Under the pieces are notes generated by a model that searched no databases, had not been told where the DNA came from, and saw only the letters and a program-made list of their open reading frames with translations. Below, in pieces: positions 1 through 6,292 of a stretch of 6,292 nucleotides of DNA. Made by a program: the position numbers and the translations under genes. This stretch comes from Candidatus Kapaibacterium sp. (GTDB lineage Bacteria; Bacteroidota; Ignavibacteria; Kapaibacteriales; UBA961): positions 1-6,292 of the forward strand of contig JALRHN010000119.1 in assembly GCA_023259575.1 (NCBI GenBank). The letters run 5' to 3'. Positions within the stretch are counted from its first letter, which is position 1, and each line of letters starts with the position of its first letter.

Positions 1-481
1 CACCACCACCACCACCAGGGCCATGATTGCCACCTGCATTATTGCTGCCACCAAAACCACCTTTTGCTTGTACTTGTAAAGAATCAAAAAAGATAAACCG
101 TTGTACATCAAAAAAAATAGTTCCTCCAGCTCCACCGCCACCAGATCCATCATTGCCAGCAATTGCAAAAACATCATCTCCATTTGAAAATATCTGGGCG
201 CCTTGACGAATAATCATATTATTTGCTCTGATATAAGCAATGCCACCACCAGCACCACCAGCGGTTGCTAATTGATTATTATGATGTCCACCACCACCTC
301 CGCCTCCCATAAAAATTTTAGCTTTTTTAATAGCAATAAATGTATCATAATTGATATGTCGGCCTGGCCTTCCACCTACATCAAGATTTGTTCCTCCAAA
401 TTCTAAAGAACCTTTGCCGCCATCACCTCCATTTCCGCCACCACCCCCGCCAGAATTATGTGCATTGCCTCCACCTCCAGC
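1..481 (-). repeat. Glycine-tract region of the surface protein, with (CAC)5 at the edge
   Basis: On the minus strand, codons 231-390 hold clusters of glycine at about residues 232-252, 289-295, 305-310, 341-350 and 371-390. They are separated by short ordinary segments such as a beta-like AKIFMGG stretch and TIFFDVQRF. The last cluster is written as uninterrupted GGT codons, seen as five CAC triplets at plus-strand 1-15. The other tracts mix GGT, GGA, GGC and GGG codons, so they are not recent simple expansions. The pattern is a compositional feature of the protein rather than a DNA mobile repeat. Confidence 0.75.
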
Positions 482-1171
482 ATTAGCAGCAGCACCTCGG
501 CCACTAGCATAGAAATCTTTTAAGATCGCAATACCTTCACCTTTCTCACCAGCACTATCGGTAAGAAGCTTTGAATATCTATATCCGAGTGCGCTATAGA
601 TTTGATTTTTATTTGGAATAGCATTTTGTGGAGATCCCCCTCTATATCCTCGACCAGAAACATCGATTGTACCAGAAATATCTAATGCCAAACGAATATC
701 AAAAGCTAACACTCCACCAGTAAGACCATCCCAAGGTTTTGCAGTTAATTTGGAAGTTATAGTAGCAGTATCATAACCAGGTAAAGAAACTAATTGAACC
801 GGTGCATCAGAAGGATAATAATCTAATAATGGTGAATATTTAAGATTGATAAGATCATTTTGTACAGAAGAAATTTCTACAACTTCTGCATTCCCAGCAC
901 CTTTATAATCTATAATATCTCCAAAAATGGAAGAATCTTCAGTATGTATTGAAGCACCTTTCATTTGGATCAGAATTGCTTTATCGCCAGCTGCAAAGCC
1001 AAATGAATTGTCTACTTTAATAAAGTTTTTGCAATTGTCTAATTGTAATACTCTAGCATAATTATTAATAATACCAGATAAGTTCACTTTTTGGGCGATA
1101 ACCGTATCATATCCAAAAAACAAGGCATTACAAATAATCAAACAAGTAATTATATACTGTGTCATGTGCAT
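1..1171 (-). CDS. Secreted glycine-rich surface protein, N-terminal part (runs off left edge)
   Basis: The reverse strand reads open for 390 codons from an ATG at 1171 to the window edge. Residues 5-26 are a hydrophobic signal-peptide-like stretch ending in VIAQ, so export by Sec is likely. Residues 30-175 (GIINNYARV, then VDNSFGFAAGDKAILIQMKGA at about 53-73, then SSIFGDIIDYKGAGNAE, then a TGGVLAFDI...GTIDVSGRGYRGG stretch at 151-179) resemble the N-terminal region of large Bacteroidota surface proteins that often end in a type IX secretion or gliding-associated sorting domain. That C-terminus is outside the window, so secretion by T9SS is inference. From residue 231 the protein has repeated glycine tracts. 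Another ATG lies two codons in (1165), and a third in-frame ATG at 1255 would add 28 residues in front of the signal peptide, which seems unlikely. No Shine-Dalgarno is visible. The gene diverges from glgA. Its function is unknown; adhesion or a surface-layer role is a guess. Confidence 0.85.
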   Translation of the reverse strand, partial: MHMTQYIITCLIICNALFFGYDTVIAQKVNLSGIINNYARVLQLDNCKNFIKVDNSFGFAAGDKAILIQMKGASIHTEDSSIFGDIIDYKGAGNAEVVEISSVQNDLINLKYSPLLDYYPSDAPVQLVSLPGYDTATITSKLTAKPWDGLTGGVLAFDIRLALDISGTIDVSGRGYRGGSPQNAIPNKNQIYSALGYRYSKLLTDSAGEKGEGIAILKDFYASGRGAAANAGGGGNAHNSGGGGGGNGGDGGKGSLEFGGTNLDVGGRPGRHINYDTFIAIKKAKIFMGGGGGGGHHNNQLATAGGAGGGIAYIRANNMIIRQGAQIFSNGDDVFAIAGNDGSGGGGAGGTIFFDVQRFIFFDSLQVQAKGGFGGSNNAGGNHGPGGGGG

Positions 1172-1413
1172 GAAAATGGACAAAAAACAAGTTAATGTAT
1201 AGAAGATGTATGTGTAAATATTGATAAAAGAATTATAATATTTACAGAGCTGCATATGCAAAATACAATTCTTAAAATTGAAATGTTAACAAAATTATTT
1301 TACATCACAAATAGCCTATTCTTTGAACTAGACAGCAGATCGAAGCCATTGAAAATGCAATTAATTCCGAAGTTTTTTACGTTCTCTATCAAACTGCATT
1401 TTTTACATAAAAA

Positions 1414-1440
1414 TTGCTTATTTTTGCCTTGCTTATTTTT
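1414..1440 (+). repeat. Tandem direct repeat TTGCTTATTTTT upstream of glgA
   Basis: Two identical 12-base copies lie at 1414-1425 and 1429-1440, giving a 15-base period with GCC between them. They sit 37-63 bases ahead of the glgA start codon and flow directly into a palindrome. They could be a regulator binding site or just duplicated AT-rich leader sequence; the sequence alone does not decide. Confidence 0.6.
1419..1426 (+). promoter_or_regulatory. Candidate -7 element of the glgA promoter
   Basis: TATTTTTG matches the TAnnTTTG -7 element described for the primary sigma factor of Bacteroidota. It would place transcription start near 1433 and leave a leader of roughly 44 bases. There is no clear TTG/TTTG element at the expected -33 position (CTGCATTTTTT is found there), and in such AT-rich DNA the match may be chance. 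Confidence 0.3.
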
Positions 1441-1450
1441 TTTGATCAAA
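1441..1450. promoter_or_regulatory. Perfect palindrome TTTGATCAAA in the glgA leader
   Basis: This 10-base perfect palindrome ends 26 bases before the glgA ATG and directly follows the tandem repeat. If transcription begins near 1433 it lies at about +8 to +17, a position suited to an operator. It is too short to form a stable RNA hairpin. The operator role is inference. Confidence 0.35.
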
Positions 1451-1465
1451 CTATTGATTAAGTTC

Positions 1466-1471
1466 AAAAGG
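1466..1471 (+). promoter_or_regulatory. Weak ribosome binding site of glgA
   Basis: AAAAGG lies five bases before the ATG at 1477. It is a partial match to AGGAGG, but supports this start, which also gives the expected GT5 N-terminus with the KTGGLAD motif beginning at residue 19. Confidence 0.5.
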
Positions 1472-1476
1472 CTATA

Positions 1477-2964
1477 ATGGCAAAGACTCTCAGTATATTA
1501 TTTGTTTCTAGTGAAGTATATCCTTTTGCCAAGACTGGTGGTTTGGCTGATGTTTCTTATTCATTACCATTAGCTTTAAGAGAATTGGGGCATGATATTA
1601 GGGTGATGGCTCCTAAATATGGTTCTATAAGCGAAAGAAAGAATAGGATTCACGAAATAAATAGATTGCGCGATATTCCTATTCCTGTGGGTGAAAATAC
1701 TGCTTTAGCAACTGTAAAATCCTCTTCCATCAATAATCCTCGTTCAAAAGTTCAAGCATATATAACAACGAATACAAATTACTTTGATGCCAATAAAGGG
1801 TTCTATGCAGATCCTTCTACTGGGGTAGATTATGAAGATAATGATGAGCGATTTGTATTCTTCAATCGTTCTGTTATTCAGACTTGTTTGCTTCTTGGTT
1901 GGGTTCCAGATATTATTCATTGTAATGATTGGCAGACAGGGATTTTGCCTGCTTTATTAAGATTGCAGCACAATGATGTATTTGCTAAAACCAAGATTAT
2001 ATTTACCATTCATAATTTTGGTAATCAGGGTGATTTTAGTTTAGAATCAATCAATAGAACTGGATTTCATGAATCAAATGCCGATGCATTGTCTCATAAA
2101 GAAAAAGTAAATTTCATGAAAGCTGGTATTCATTTTTCTGATTGTATTACGACGGTAAGTCCTACGTATGCCAAAGAAGTGTTAACCGATCAAAAGCTTA
2201 GTAATGGATTAAGTGATGTCTTAAATCGTAGAGCAGAGAAGATGTTGGGGATTGCACATGGAGTTGATTTAAATACATGGAATCCCAAAATTGATCCATT
2301 CATCACCAAAAAATATGATAAATCTTCAATTGAAGATAAAGCGCCGAATAAAGAAACAGTATTAGAACGATTTGGATTACCTATACATACTGATAAAAAT
2401 GTACCATTGATAGCTATGGTAACAAGAATCAATGAACAAAAGGGAATTCAGCTAATTCTTGATGCAGCAAAAGATTTGATGTCTAAAGATATTCAATTGG
2501 TAATGCTTGGCGAGGGTGACCACTCATTTTATCCTCAATTAGAAGCATTAACAAAGAAATATCCAGAAAAATTTGCTTTAAAAATTGAATTTGATGATGA
2601 ATTAGCTCATCTTATGGAAGCAGGAGCAGATATGTTCTTGATGCCATCTTTATATGAACCATGTGGTCTTAATCAACAGTATTCACTTGTATATGGAACA
2701 GTTCCTATTGTACGTGAAACTGGAGGATTGGCAGATACAGTAAGAGATTATAATCCAGAAACTGCAGAAGGTACAGGATTTGTATTCACTGATTACAATG
2801 CAAAGTCGATGATGCAAGCAATTAGTCGTGCATTGGAATTATATAATAATCCAGAAGCATGGCAAGCATTAGTAATCAATGGAATGAATGAAGATCGTTC
2901 TTGGGGTAGAGCCGCCAGACAATATTCTGAACTGTATCGTGCTTTGATGAAAGATACATTCTGA
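1477..2964 (+). CDS. glgA: Glycogen synthase (GT5 family)
   Basis: This cytosolic enzyme transfers glucose from ADP-glucose (UDP-glucose is also possible in this group) to the non-reducing end of alpha-1,4-glucan in glycogen synthesis. At 495 aa it is near full family length (E. coli GlgA is 477). The N-terminal Rossmann domain opens with KTGGLADV (19-26; K19 and D25 match the donor-binding Lys and Asp), then HCNDWQT (148-154), IHN with H179, TVSPTYAKEV (226-235) and HGVDLNTWNP (261-270). The C-terminal domain has TRINEQKG (316-323; R317 and K322 match the phosphate-binding pair), LGEGD (344-348), PSLYEPCGL (390-398; E394 fits the catalytic-site Glu), and TGGLADT (415-421). All key residues are present, so it should be active. 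One oddity is N183 where the HNxxYQG motif usually has Tyr. A lipoprotein gene follows after 36 bases on the same strand. Confidence 0.97.
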   Translation: MAKTLSILFVSSEVYPFAKTGGLADVSYSLPLALRELGHDIRVMAPKYGSISERKNRIHEINRLRDIPIPVGENTALATVKSSSINNPRSKVQAYITTNTNYFDANKGFYADPSTGVDYEDNDERFVFFNRSVIQTCLLLGWVPDIIHCNDWQTGILPALLRLQHNDVFAKTKIIFTIHNFGNQGDFSLESINRTGFHESNADALSHKEKVNFMKAGIHFSDCITTVSPTYAKEVLTDQKLSNGLSDVLNRRAEKMLGIAHGVDLNTWNPKIDPFITKKYDKSSIEDKAPNKETVLERFGLPIHTDKNVPLIAMVTRINEQKGIQLILDAAKDLMSKDIQLVMLGEGDHSFYPQLEALTKKYPEKFALKIEFDDELAHLMEAGADMFLMPSLYEPCGLNQQYSLVYGTVPIVRETGGLADTVRDYNPETAEGTGFVFTDYNAKSMMQAISRALELYNNPEAWQALVINGMNEDRSWGRAARQYSELYRALMKDTF

Positions 2965-3000
2965 TAATTTTCACACACACATTACAGATTGGAATTTAGA

Positions 3001-4197
3001 ATGCTGAAAAACATTTTTATCAGTATGTTCTGTCTTATAGCTATGTCTATTCTGTTTGGCTGCAATGAGCAAAGCCCTGTAGCAGGCGGAATATTAATTG
3101 ATGACTCCACATATGTAACTGTATTAAGTTCAGATAGTGTCCCTTTTATTAAAACAGCTACAGGATTTAATACAAAACCATCAGCTTCTTATTTAAATTC
3201 TTTGTTTATTGGATCTAGCAAAGGATTTCAAGCTTCTGTTCTTGCTAGATTTGGGAATATACCAGATTCTTTAGCTGGAGCTGAAATAGTATCTGCAACT
3301 CTTAGATTACAGCCTGAACGCTATGTTTTTGGTGATTCTGCTGCTAATAGACTAGCATTTTCGGTGTATTCTATAACTAAATTATGGGCACCCGATGCCA
3401 CGATAGATACTTTATCGCAAAATGGTTTTATTGACTCAAAATCAATTGCGAATTATGATGGAATCATTCCATTAAAAGATACCATGCTTCCAATTTCAAT
3501 AGATATTGAAAAGTCTATTATCTCCCAATGGTTTACAACAAAGGCAAATACTAAAAGTGATTCACTTATCTATGGGATAGCATTAATCCCATCGATAAAT
3601 TCTACTGTAATTAGGGCATTTGCTAGGAATACGATATCATCTCCAGAAAAATCTCCTGTATTATTACAAGTATTATATAAAAAATCTGGATCTCAGACAG
3701 TAGATTCTGTTTTATTAATTTCTGCTTATGATGGTTGTTTTGTAAAATCTCCTCTTCAAAATGATGGTTCTATAGTTTTAGATTGTGCAAGTGGACAAGT
3801 TTCCGAACTTGGTTTCAATTTAAGTGCAGTTCCTAAAAATGTTTCTATTCATGGAGCAGTATTAACATTACAAGTCAATACATCTCAATGTATTACAGGT
3901 AATAGGCCTAAAGATACTGTAATCACTGCAAATTTTGTAGATAGCTCAACTGCTAATATTCTTCGTGAGTATTATGCAGTATCATCCTCCAATAGTACTG
4001 AGTACACTTTTTCTGTGTTAAATAGTGTTATCGAAGGAATATTAAGAAGAGGAACAAATGGTATGTTGAAAATTTTGCCATATGTTGATCGAGACAGAAA
4101 TCGCGTTGATCGATTAGTTTTTTATGGTCCAAATGATCCAGATCCCACCAAAAGACCAAAATTAAAAATCGTCTATTCTAGTCGTCCAAAACCATAA
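3001..4197 (+). CDS. Two-module DNRLRE/DUF4270-like lipoprotein
   Basis: This 398-aa protein begins with a lipoprotein signal: MLKN, a hydrophobic core, and the lipobox LFGC with lipidated Cys21, so it should be anchored in the outer or inner membrane. The mature part looks like two repeats of one beta-rich module. Module 1 (about 38-228) has LARFGNIPDSLAGAEIVSAT (81-100) and ends in PVLLQVLYKK. Module 2 (about 229-395) has LGFNLSAVPKNVSIHGAVLT (270-289) and ends in DPTKRPKLKIVY (381-392). This pattern of 'Phe, loop, Ile-x-x-A-x-L-x-L' and a closing 'RPxLxxxY' strand recalls DNRLRE domains and the Bacteroidota DUF4270 lipoproteins. Three further cysteines (246, 262, 297) lie in module 2. ATG 3001 is preferred over an in-frame TTG at 2989 because it gives a standard signal peptide; GGA lies seven bases upstream. 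It probably shares a transcript with glgA. The substrate is unknown; glucan binding is only a guess from context. Confidence 0.85.
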   Translation: MLKNIFISMFCLIAMSILFGCNEQSPVAGGILIDDSTYVTVLSSDSVPFIKTATGFNTKPSASYLNSLFIGSSKGFQASVLARFGNIPDSLAGAEIVSATLRLQPERYVFGDSAANRLAFSVYSITKLWAPDATIDTLSQNGFIDSKSIANYDGIIPLKDTMLPISIDIEKSIISQWFTTKANTKSDSLIYGIALIPSINSTVIRAFARNTISSPEKSPVLLQVLYKKSGSQTVDSVLLISAYDGCFVKSPLQNDGSIVLDCASGQVSELGFNLSAVPKNVSIHGAVLTLQVNTSQCITGNRPKDTVITANFVDSSTANILREYYAVSSSNSTEYTFSVLNSVIEGILRRGTNGMLKILPYVDRDRNRVDRLVFYGPNDPDPTKRPKLKIVYSSRPKP

Positions 4198-4205
4198 GTA
4201 ATTTG

Positions 4206-4236
4206 TTTTGGCCCATAGATTATTGATGTATAATTC
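4206..4236 (+). promoter_or_regulatory. Candidate promoter of the BNR-repeat protein gene
   Basis: TTTTG at 4206-4210 is followed after 18 bases by TATAATTC (4229-4236). This fits the Bacteroidota-style TTTG ... TAnnTTTG layout in spacing, though only the TA and part of the T-run match, and TATAAT is also a perfect sigma-70-type -10. Transcription would start shortly before the ATG at 4260, leaving a short leader. It suggests that the downstream gene is transcribed separately from glgA and the lipoprotein. Confidence 0.4.
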
Positions 4237-4244
4237 TAATTATA
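4229..4244. promoter_or_regulatory. AT-only dyad TATAATT-CT-AATTATA
   Basis: Perfect 7-base arms surround a 2-base centre, overlapping the candidate -10. Because the arms contain only A and T, with no T-run behind them, this is a poor intrinsic terminator for the lipoprotein gene. It is better read as a possible operator or as chance in AT-rich DNA. Confidence 0.3.
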
Positions 4245-4259
4245 TCCTAAAGTGTACAT

Positions 4260-6292
4260 ATGAAACACTGTATTGTTAGTGTATTGTTTGCATTGTTCAG
4301 TTTATCAACAGCAAGTGCTCAAATTCCTCAACAATTTCTCTCAGGAATGAAATTTAGATCTATTGGCCCATATCGAGGTGGAAGATCATTAGCATGTACT
4401 GGAATAATTGGGGATAGAAAAACATATTATTTTGGAGCAACTGGTGGCGGTATTTGGAAAACAATAGATGCAGGTGAGACATGGTTGCCATGTTCTGACA
4501 CAACAATGAATGCTTCGTCTATTGGTGCAATTGCAGTAGCTCAATCCGATGCTTCAATATTGTTTGCAGGTACAGGTGAATGTGATATAAGAGGTAATAT
4601 TTCATTTGGTGAAGGAATATATAAATCTACCGATGCAGGAGCATCATGGAAATATTCGGGTTTACGAGAAGCTGGTTCGATTGCGAAAATCTCGATACAT
4701 CCAAAAAATTCAGATGAGATTATCATTGCATCTATGGGACATGTTTTTGGGTCGAATCCAGAAAGAGGTATATATAAATCTATTGATGGTGGAAATACTT
4801 GGAAAAAAGTATTATCAAGATCTGGACTTCTAGCAGATTCAACAGGTGCAATTGATATTCAAAGAGATCCATTTAATCCTAAAATTCTCTATGCATCATT
4901 ATGGCAGGCATATAGAAATGCATATTCAATGAGTAGTGGTGGTGCCGGAAGTGGACTATTTACTTCTTTAGATGGTGGAGAAACATGGAAAGAAATAACT
5001 AAATCAGCAGGTTTACCTGTCGGAATAAATGGGAAGATACGTATTGCATGCTCTCCAGCTCAAAAAGATCGTTTGTGGGCGATGATAGAAAATGAAAATG
5101 GTGGATTATTTAGAAGTGATGATGCTGGAAATACATGGAAAAGAGTTTCTGAAGACAGACAGATTCGTCAAAGACCATGGTATTTTTCTCATATTATTGC
5201 AGATCCTAAAAATCCAGAAACAATCTATGCTTTAAATGTTGGTTTCTATAAAAGTACCGATGGAGGTAGAACATTTCAGGGTATGAATTCTATGCATGGC
5301 GATCATCATGATATGTGGATAGATCCATTAGACCCCGAGCGTTTTATTCTAGCCGATGATGGTGGGGCAGTTGTTACCAATACAGGTGGTTCTGGATATA
5401 CTGAATTAGATTTACCAACTGCACAATTTTATCATGTAACTGCTGATAATCAAATACCTTATAGAATATATGGCTGTCAACAAGATAATTCTTCAGTTGG
5501 AATTGCAAGTAGATCAACTGGTTGGGCGATTGGTAAAGAAGATTGGTTCACAGCAGCCGGTGGTGAATCAGGCTATATTGCTGTAGATCCACTAAATTCA
5601 GATATTATATATGGCGGAAATTATGGCGGCTTTCTTTCTAAACTAAATAGAAAAATAAATCAAGATCAAGATGTTAGTGTCTACCCAGAAAATGTAGTCG
5701 GTTGTAGTGCCGAAACACATCAATATCGATTTCAATGGACATATCCCATTGTGTTTTCTAAACATGATAAGAAAAAGCTATATGTATGCGGGAATCATGT
5801 ATTTGCATCTACTACAGGTGGTAATTCATGGGATAAGATTAGTCCGGACTTAACAACAAATGATAAATCTAAACAAAAAGCTTCTGGTGGAATCATAACT
5901 AAAGATAATACAGGTGTAGAAACATATTGTACTATTTTTGCTTTTGCTGAATCACCTGTAAATCCTAAAGTTCTTTGGACAGGTAGCGATGATGGTTTAG
6001 TGTATATTACCACGGATGGCGGAAGTAATTGGAAAAATGTTACTCCATCTATTCTGCCAAATGCTGGAAAACCTGCTCTGATTAGTATTATTGAAGCAGG
6101 GCATTTTGAAGAAGGAACTGCATATATAGCCGCTACAAGATATAAATCTGCAGATGATCAACAACCTTATCTATTAAAAACAACTGATTACGGTGCTTCA
6201 TGGAAATTAATCACTAATGGTATTCAAGCACCATCTTATACTAGAGTAATCAGAGAAGACCCAGTTCAAAAAGATTTACTATATGCTGGAAC
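4260..6292 (+). CDS. Secreted BNR/sortilin-like beta-propeller protein, N-terminal part (runs off right edge)
   Basis: The frame is open for 677 codons plus two bases to the edge. Residues 1-20 (MKHCIVSVLFALFSLSTASA, cleavage before Q21) form a signal peptide, so the protein is exported. The mature start, FRSIGPYRGGR (32-42), is typical of large secreted proteins annotated as VPS10/sortilin-like or WD40/YVTN/BNR-repeat 'glycosyl hydrolase', often about 1000 aa, so roughly a third is missing. Nine Asp boxes (S-x-D-x-G-x-T-W) begin near residues 67, 122, 173, 235, 285, 331, 516, 583 and 640, each closing a propeller blade. Family signatures are HGDHHDMWIDP (346-356), DDGG (366-369), YGCQQDNS (404-411), GGESGYIAVDP (434-444), FQWTYPIVFS (491-500) and ISPDLTTND (527-535). 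The Asp boxes alone do not show sialidase activity, and no catalytic residues can be assigned. Initiation lacks a good Shine-Dalgarno. The role is unknown; binding or cutting of polymers or peptides outside the cell is possible. Confidence 0.9.
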   Translation, partial: MKHCIVSVLFALFSLSTASAQIPQQFLSGMKFRSIGPYRGGRSLACTGIIGDRKTYYFGATGGGIWKTIDAGETWLPCSDTTMNASSIGAIAVAQSDASILFAGTGECDIRGNISFGEGIYKSTDAGASWKYSGLREAGSIAKISIHPKNSDEIIIASMGHVFGSNPERGIYKSIDGGNTWKKVLSRSGLLADSTGAIDIQRDPFNPKILYASLWQAYRNAYSMSSGGAGSGLFTSLDGGETWKEITKSAGLPVGINGKIRIACSPAQKDRLWAMIENENGGLFRSDDAGNTWKRVSEDRQIRQRPWYFSHIIADPKNPETIYALNVGFYKSTDGGRTFQGMNSMHGDHHDMWIDPLDPERFILADDGGAVVTNTGGSGYTELDLPTAQFYHVTADNQIPYRIYGCQQDNSSVGIASRSTGWAIGKEDWFTAAGGESGYIAVDPLNSDIIYGGNYGGFLSKLNRKINQDQDVSVYPENVVGCSAETHQYRFQWTYPIVFSKHDKKKLYVCGNHVFASTTGGNSWDKISPDLTTNDKSKQKASGGIITKDNTGVETYCTIFAFAESPVNPKVLWTGSDDGLVYITTDGGSNWKNVTPSILPNAGKPALISIIEAGHFEEGTAYIAATRYKSADDQQPYLLKTTDYGASWKLITNGIQAPSYTRVIREDPVQKDLLYAG

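Larger units (their letters stand above)
1172..1476. other. Divergent intergenic region between the surface protein and glgA
   Basis: These 305 bases separate two divergently transcribed genes and should hold both promoters. The region is strongly AT-rich. It contains a perfect 10-base palindrome TGCATATGCA at 1251-1260, an inverted repeat CAATT-CTTAA-AATTG at 1266-1280, two copies of TTTTTTAC at 1373-1380 and 1398-1405, and the repeats and palindrome near glgA listed separately. For the minus gene, TATAAT reads on the minus strand at 1237-1232 and TAATTTTG (a TAnnTTTG match) at 1297-1290, but neither has a good upstream element. A 73-codon open frame at 1256-1477 is not considered a gene. 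Confidence 0.6.

Noticed and set aside
1256..1477. A 73-codon plus-strand frame overlapping the glgA ATG as TAATG
   Set aside because: Its product is Phe/Leu/Lys-rich as expected from translating AT-rich non-coding DNA, it has no ribosome binding site or recognisable motif, and it covers the expected glgA promoter region. The TAATG overlap is the only point in its favour.
2190..2432. An 80-codon minus-strand frame inside glgA
   Set aside because: It lies wholly inside a conserved glycogen synthase reading frame and has no features of its own; it is an antisense shadow.
2793..2978. A 61-codon minus-strand frame over the 3' end of glgA
   Set aside because: It is antisense to the conserved glgA C-terminus and shows no start signal or motif.
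2972..2981. (CA)5 dinucleotide repeat between glgA and the lipoprotein gene
   Set aside because: Five units are too few to argue for phase variation, and the repeat lies outside the coding frames.
2989..3000. TTG at 2989 as the start of the lipoprotein
   Set aside because: It would put MEFR before the signal peptide without a better ribosome binding site; ATG 3001 gives a normal lipoprotein signal with Lys3 and Cys21.
4541..4833. Small frames on both strands (4541-4726 minus, 4606-4833 plus) inside the BNR protein gene
   Set aside because: The main frame here encodes clear Asp-box repeats, so these are shadows.
5795..6013. A 72-codon minus-strand frame inside the BNR protein gene
   Set aside because: It is antisense to conserved family motifs and has no independent support.
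1..6292. Mobile element, CRISPR array, defence system or RNA gene
   Set aside because: No terminal repeats, transposase motifs, regularly spaced repeats or tRNA-like cloverleaf were seen; the gaps between genes are short and simple.

Overview
The window is an AT-rich chromosomal stretch from a member of the Bacteroidota/Chlorobiota group, possibly an Ignavibacteria- or Kapabacteria-like lineage. That placement is inferred from protein style and was not tested by phylogeny. The supporting signs are an exported glycine-rich surface protein whose N-terminal region looks like type IX secretion/gliding-associated cargo proteins, a glycogen synthase followed by a beta-rich lipoprotein (an order I recall from Bacteroidota genomes), a large secreted BNR/sortilin-like propeller protein, and weak or absent Shine-Dalgarno sequences.

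Layout: (1) 1-1171, minus strand: the N-terminal 390 codons of a secreted protein with long glycine tracts, cut by the left edge. (2) 1172-1476: a 305-base divergent intergenic region with short direct repeats and perfect palindromes close to glgA, and no convincing gene. (3) 1477-2964, plus strand: complete glycogen synthase glgA (495 aa). (4) 3001-4197, plus strand: a complete 398-aa lipoprotein with two DNRLRE/DUF4270-like modules, 36 bases behind glgA and probably co-transcribed. (5) 4198-4259: a short spacer with a candidate promoter and an AT-only dyad. (6) 4260-6292, plus strand: the first 677 codons of a secreted Asp-box (BNR) beta-propeller protein, cut by the right edge.

Two of the four genes run off the window ends. 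GlgA is the only cytosolic enzyme: it elongates alpha-1,4-glucan from a nucleotide-glucose donor. The other three products carry export signals and are expected at the cell surface or in the periplasm. Apart from the glgA-lipoprotein pairing there is no obvious shared pathway. I see no tRNA, rRNA, insertion sequence, CRISPR array, phage gene or defence gene, and no sign of a wholly new system. The points worth a second look are the glgA-lipoprotein pair, the repeat-rich glgA leader, the glycine-rich surface protein, and a few unusual residues in conserved motifs.
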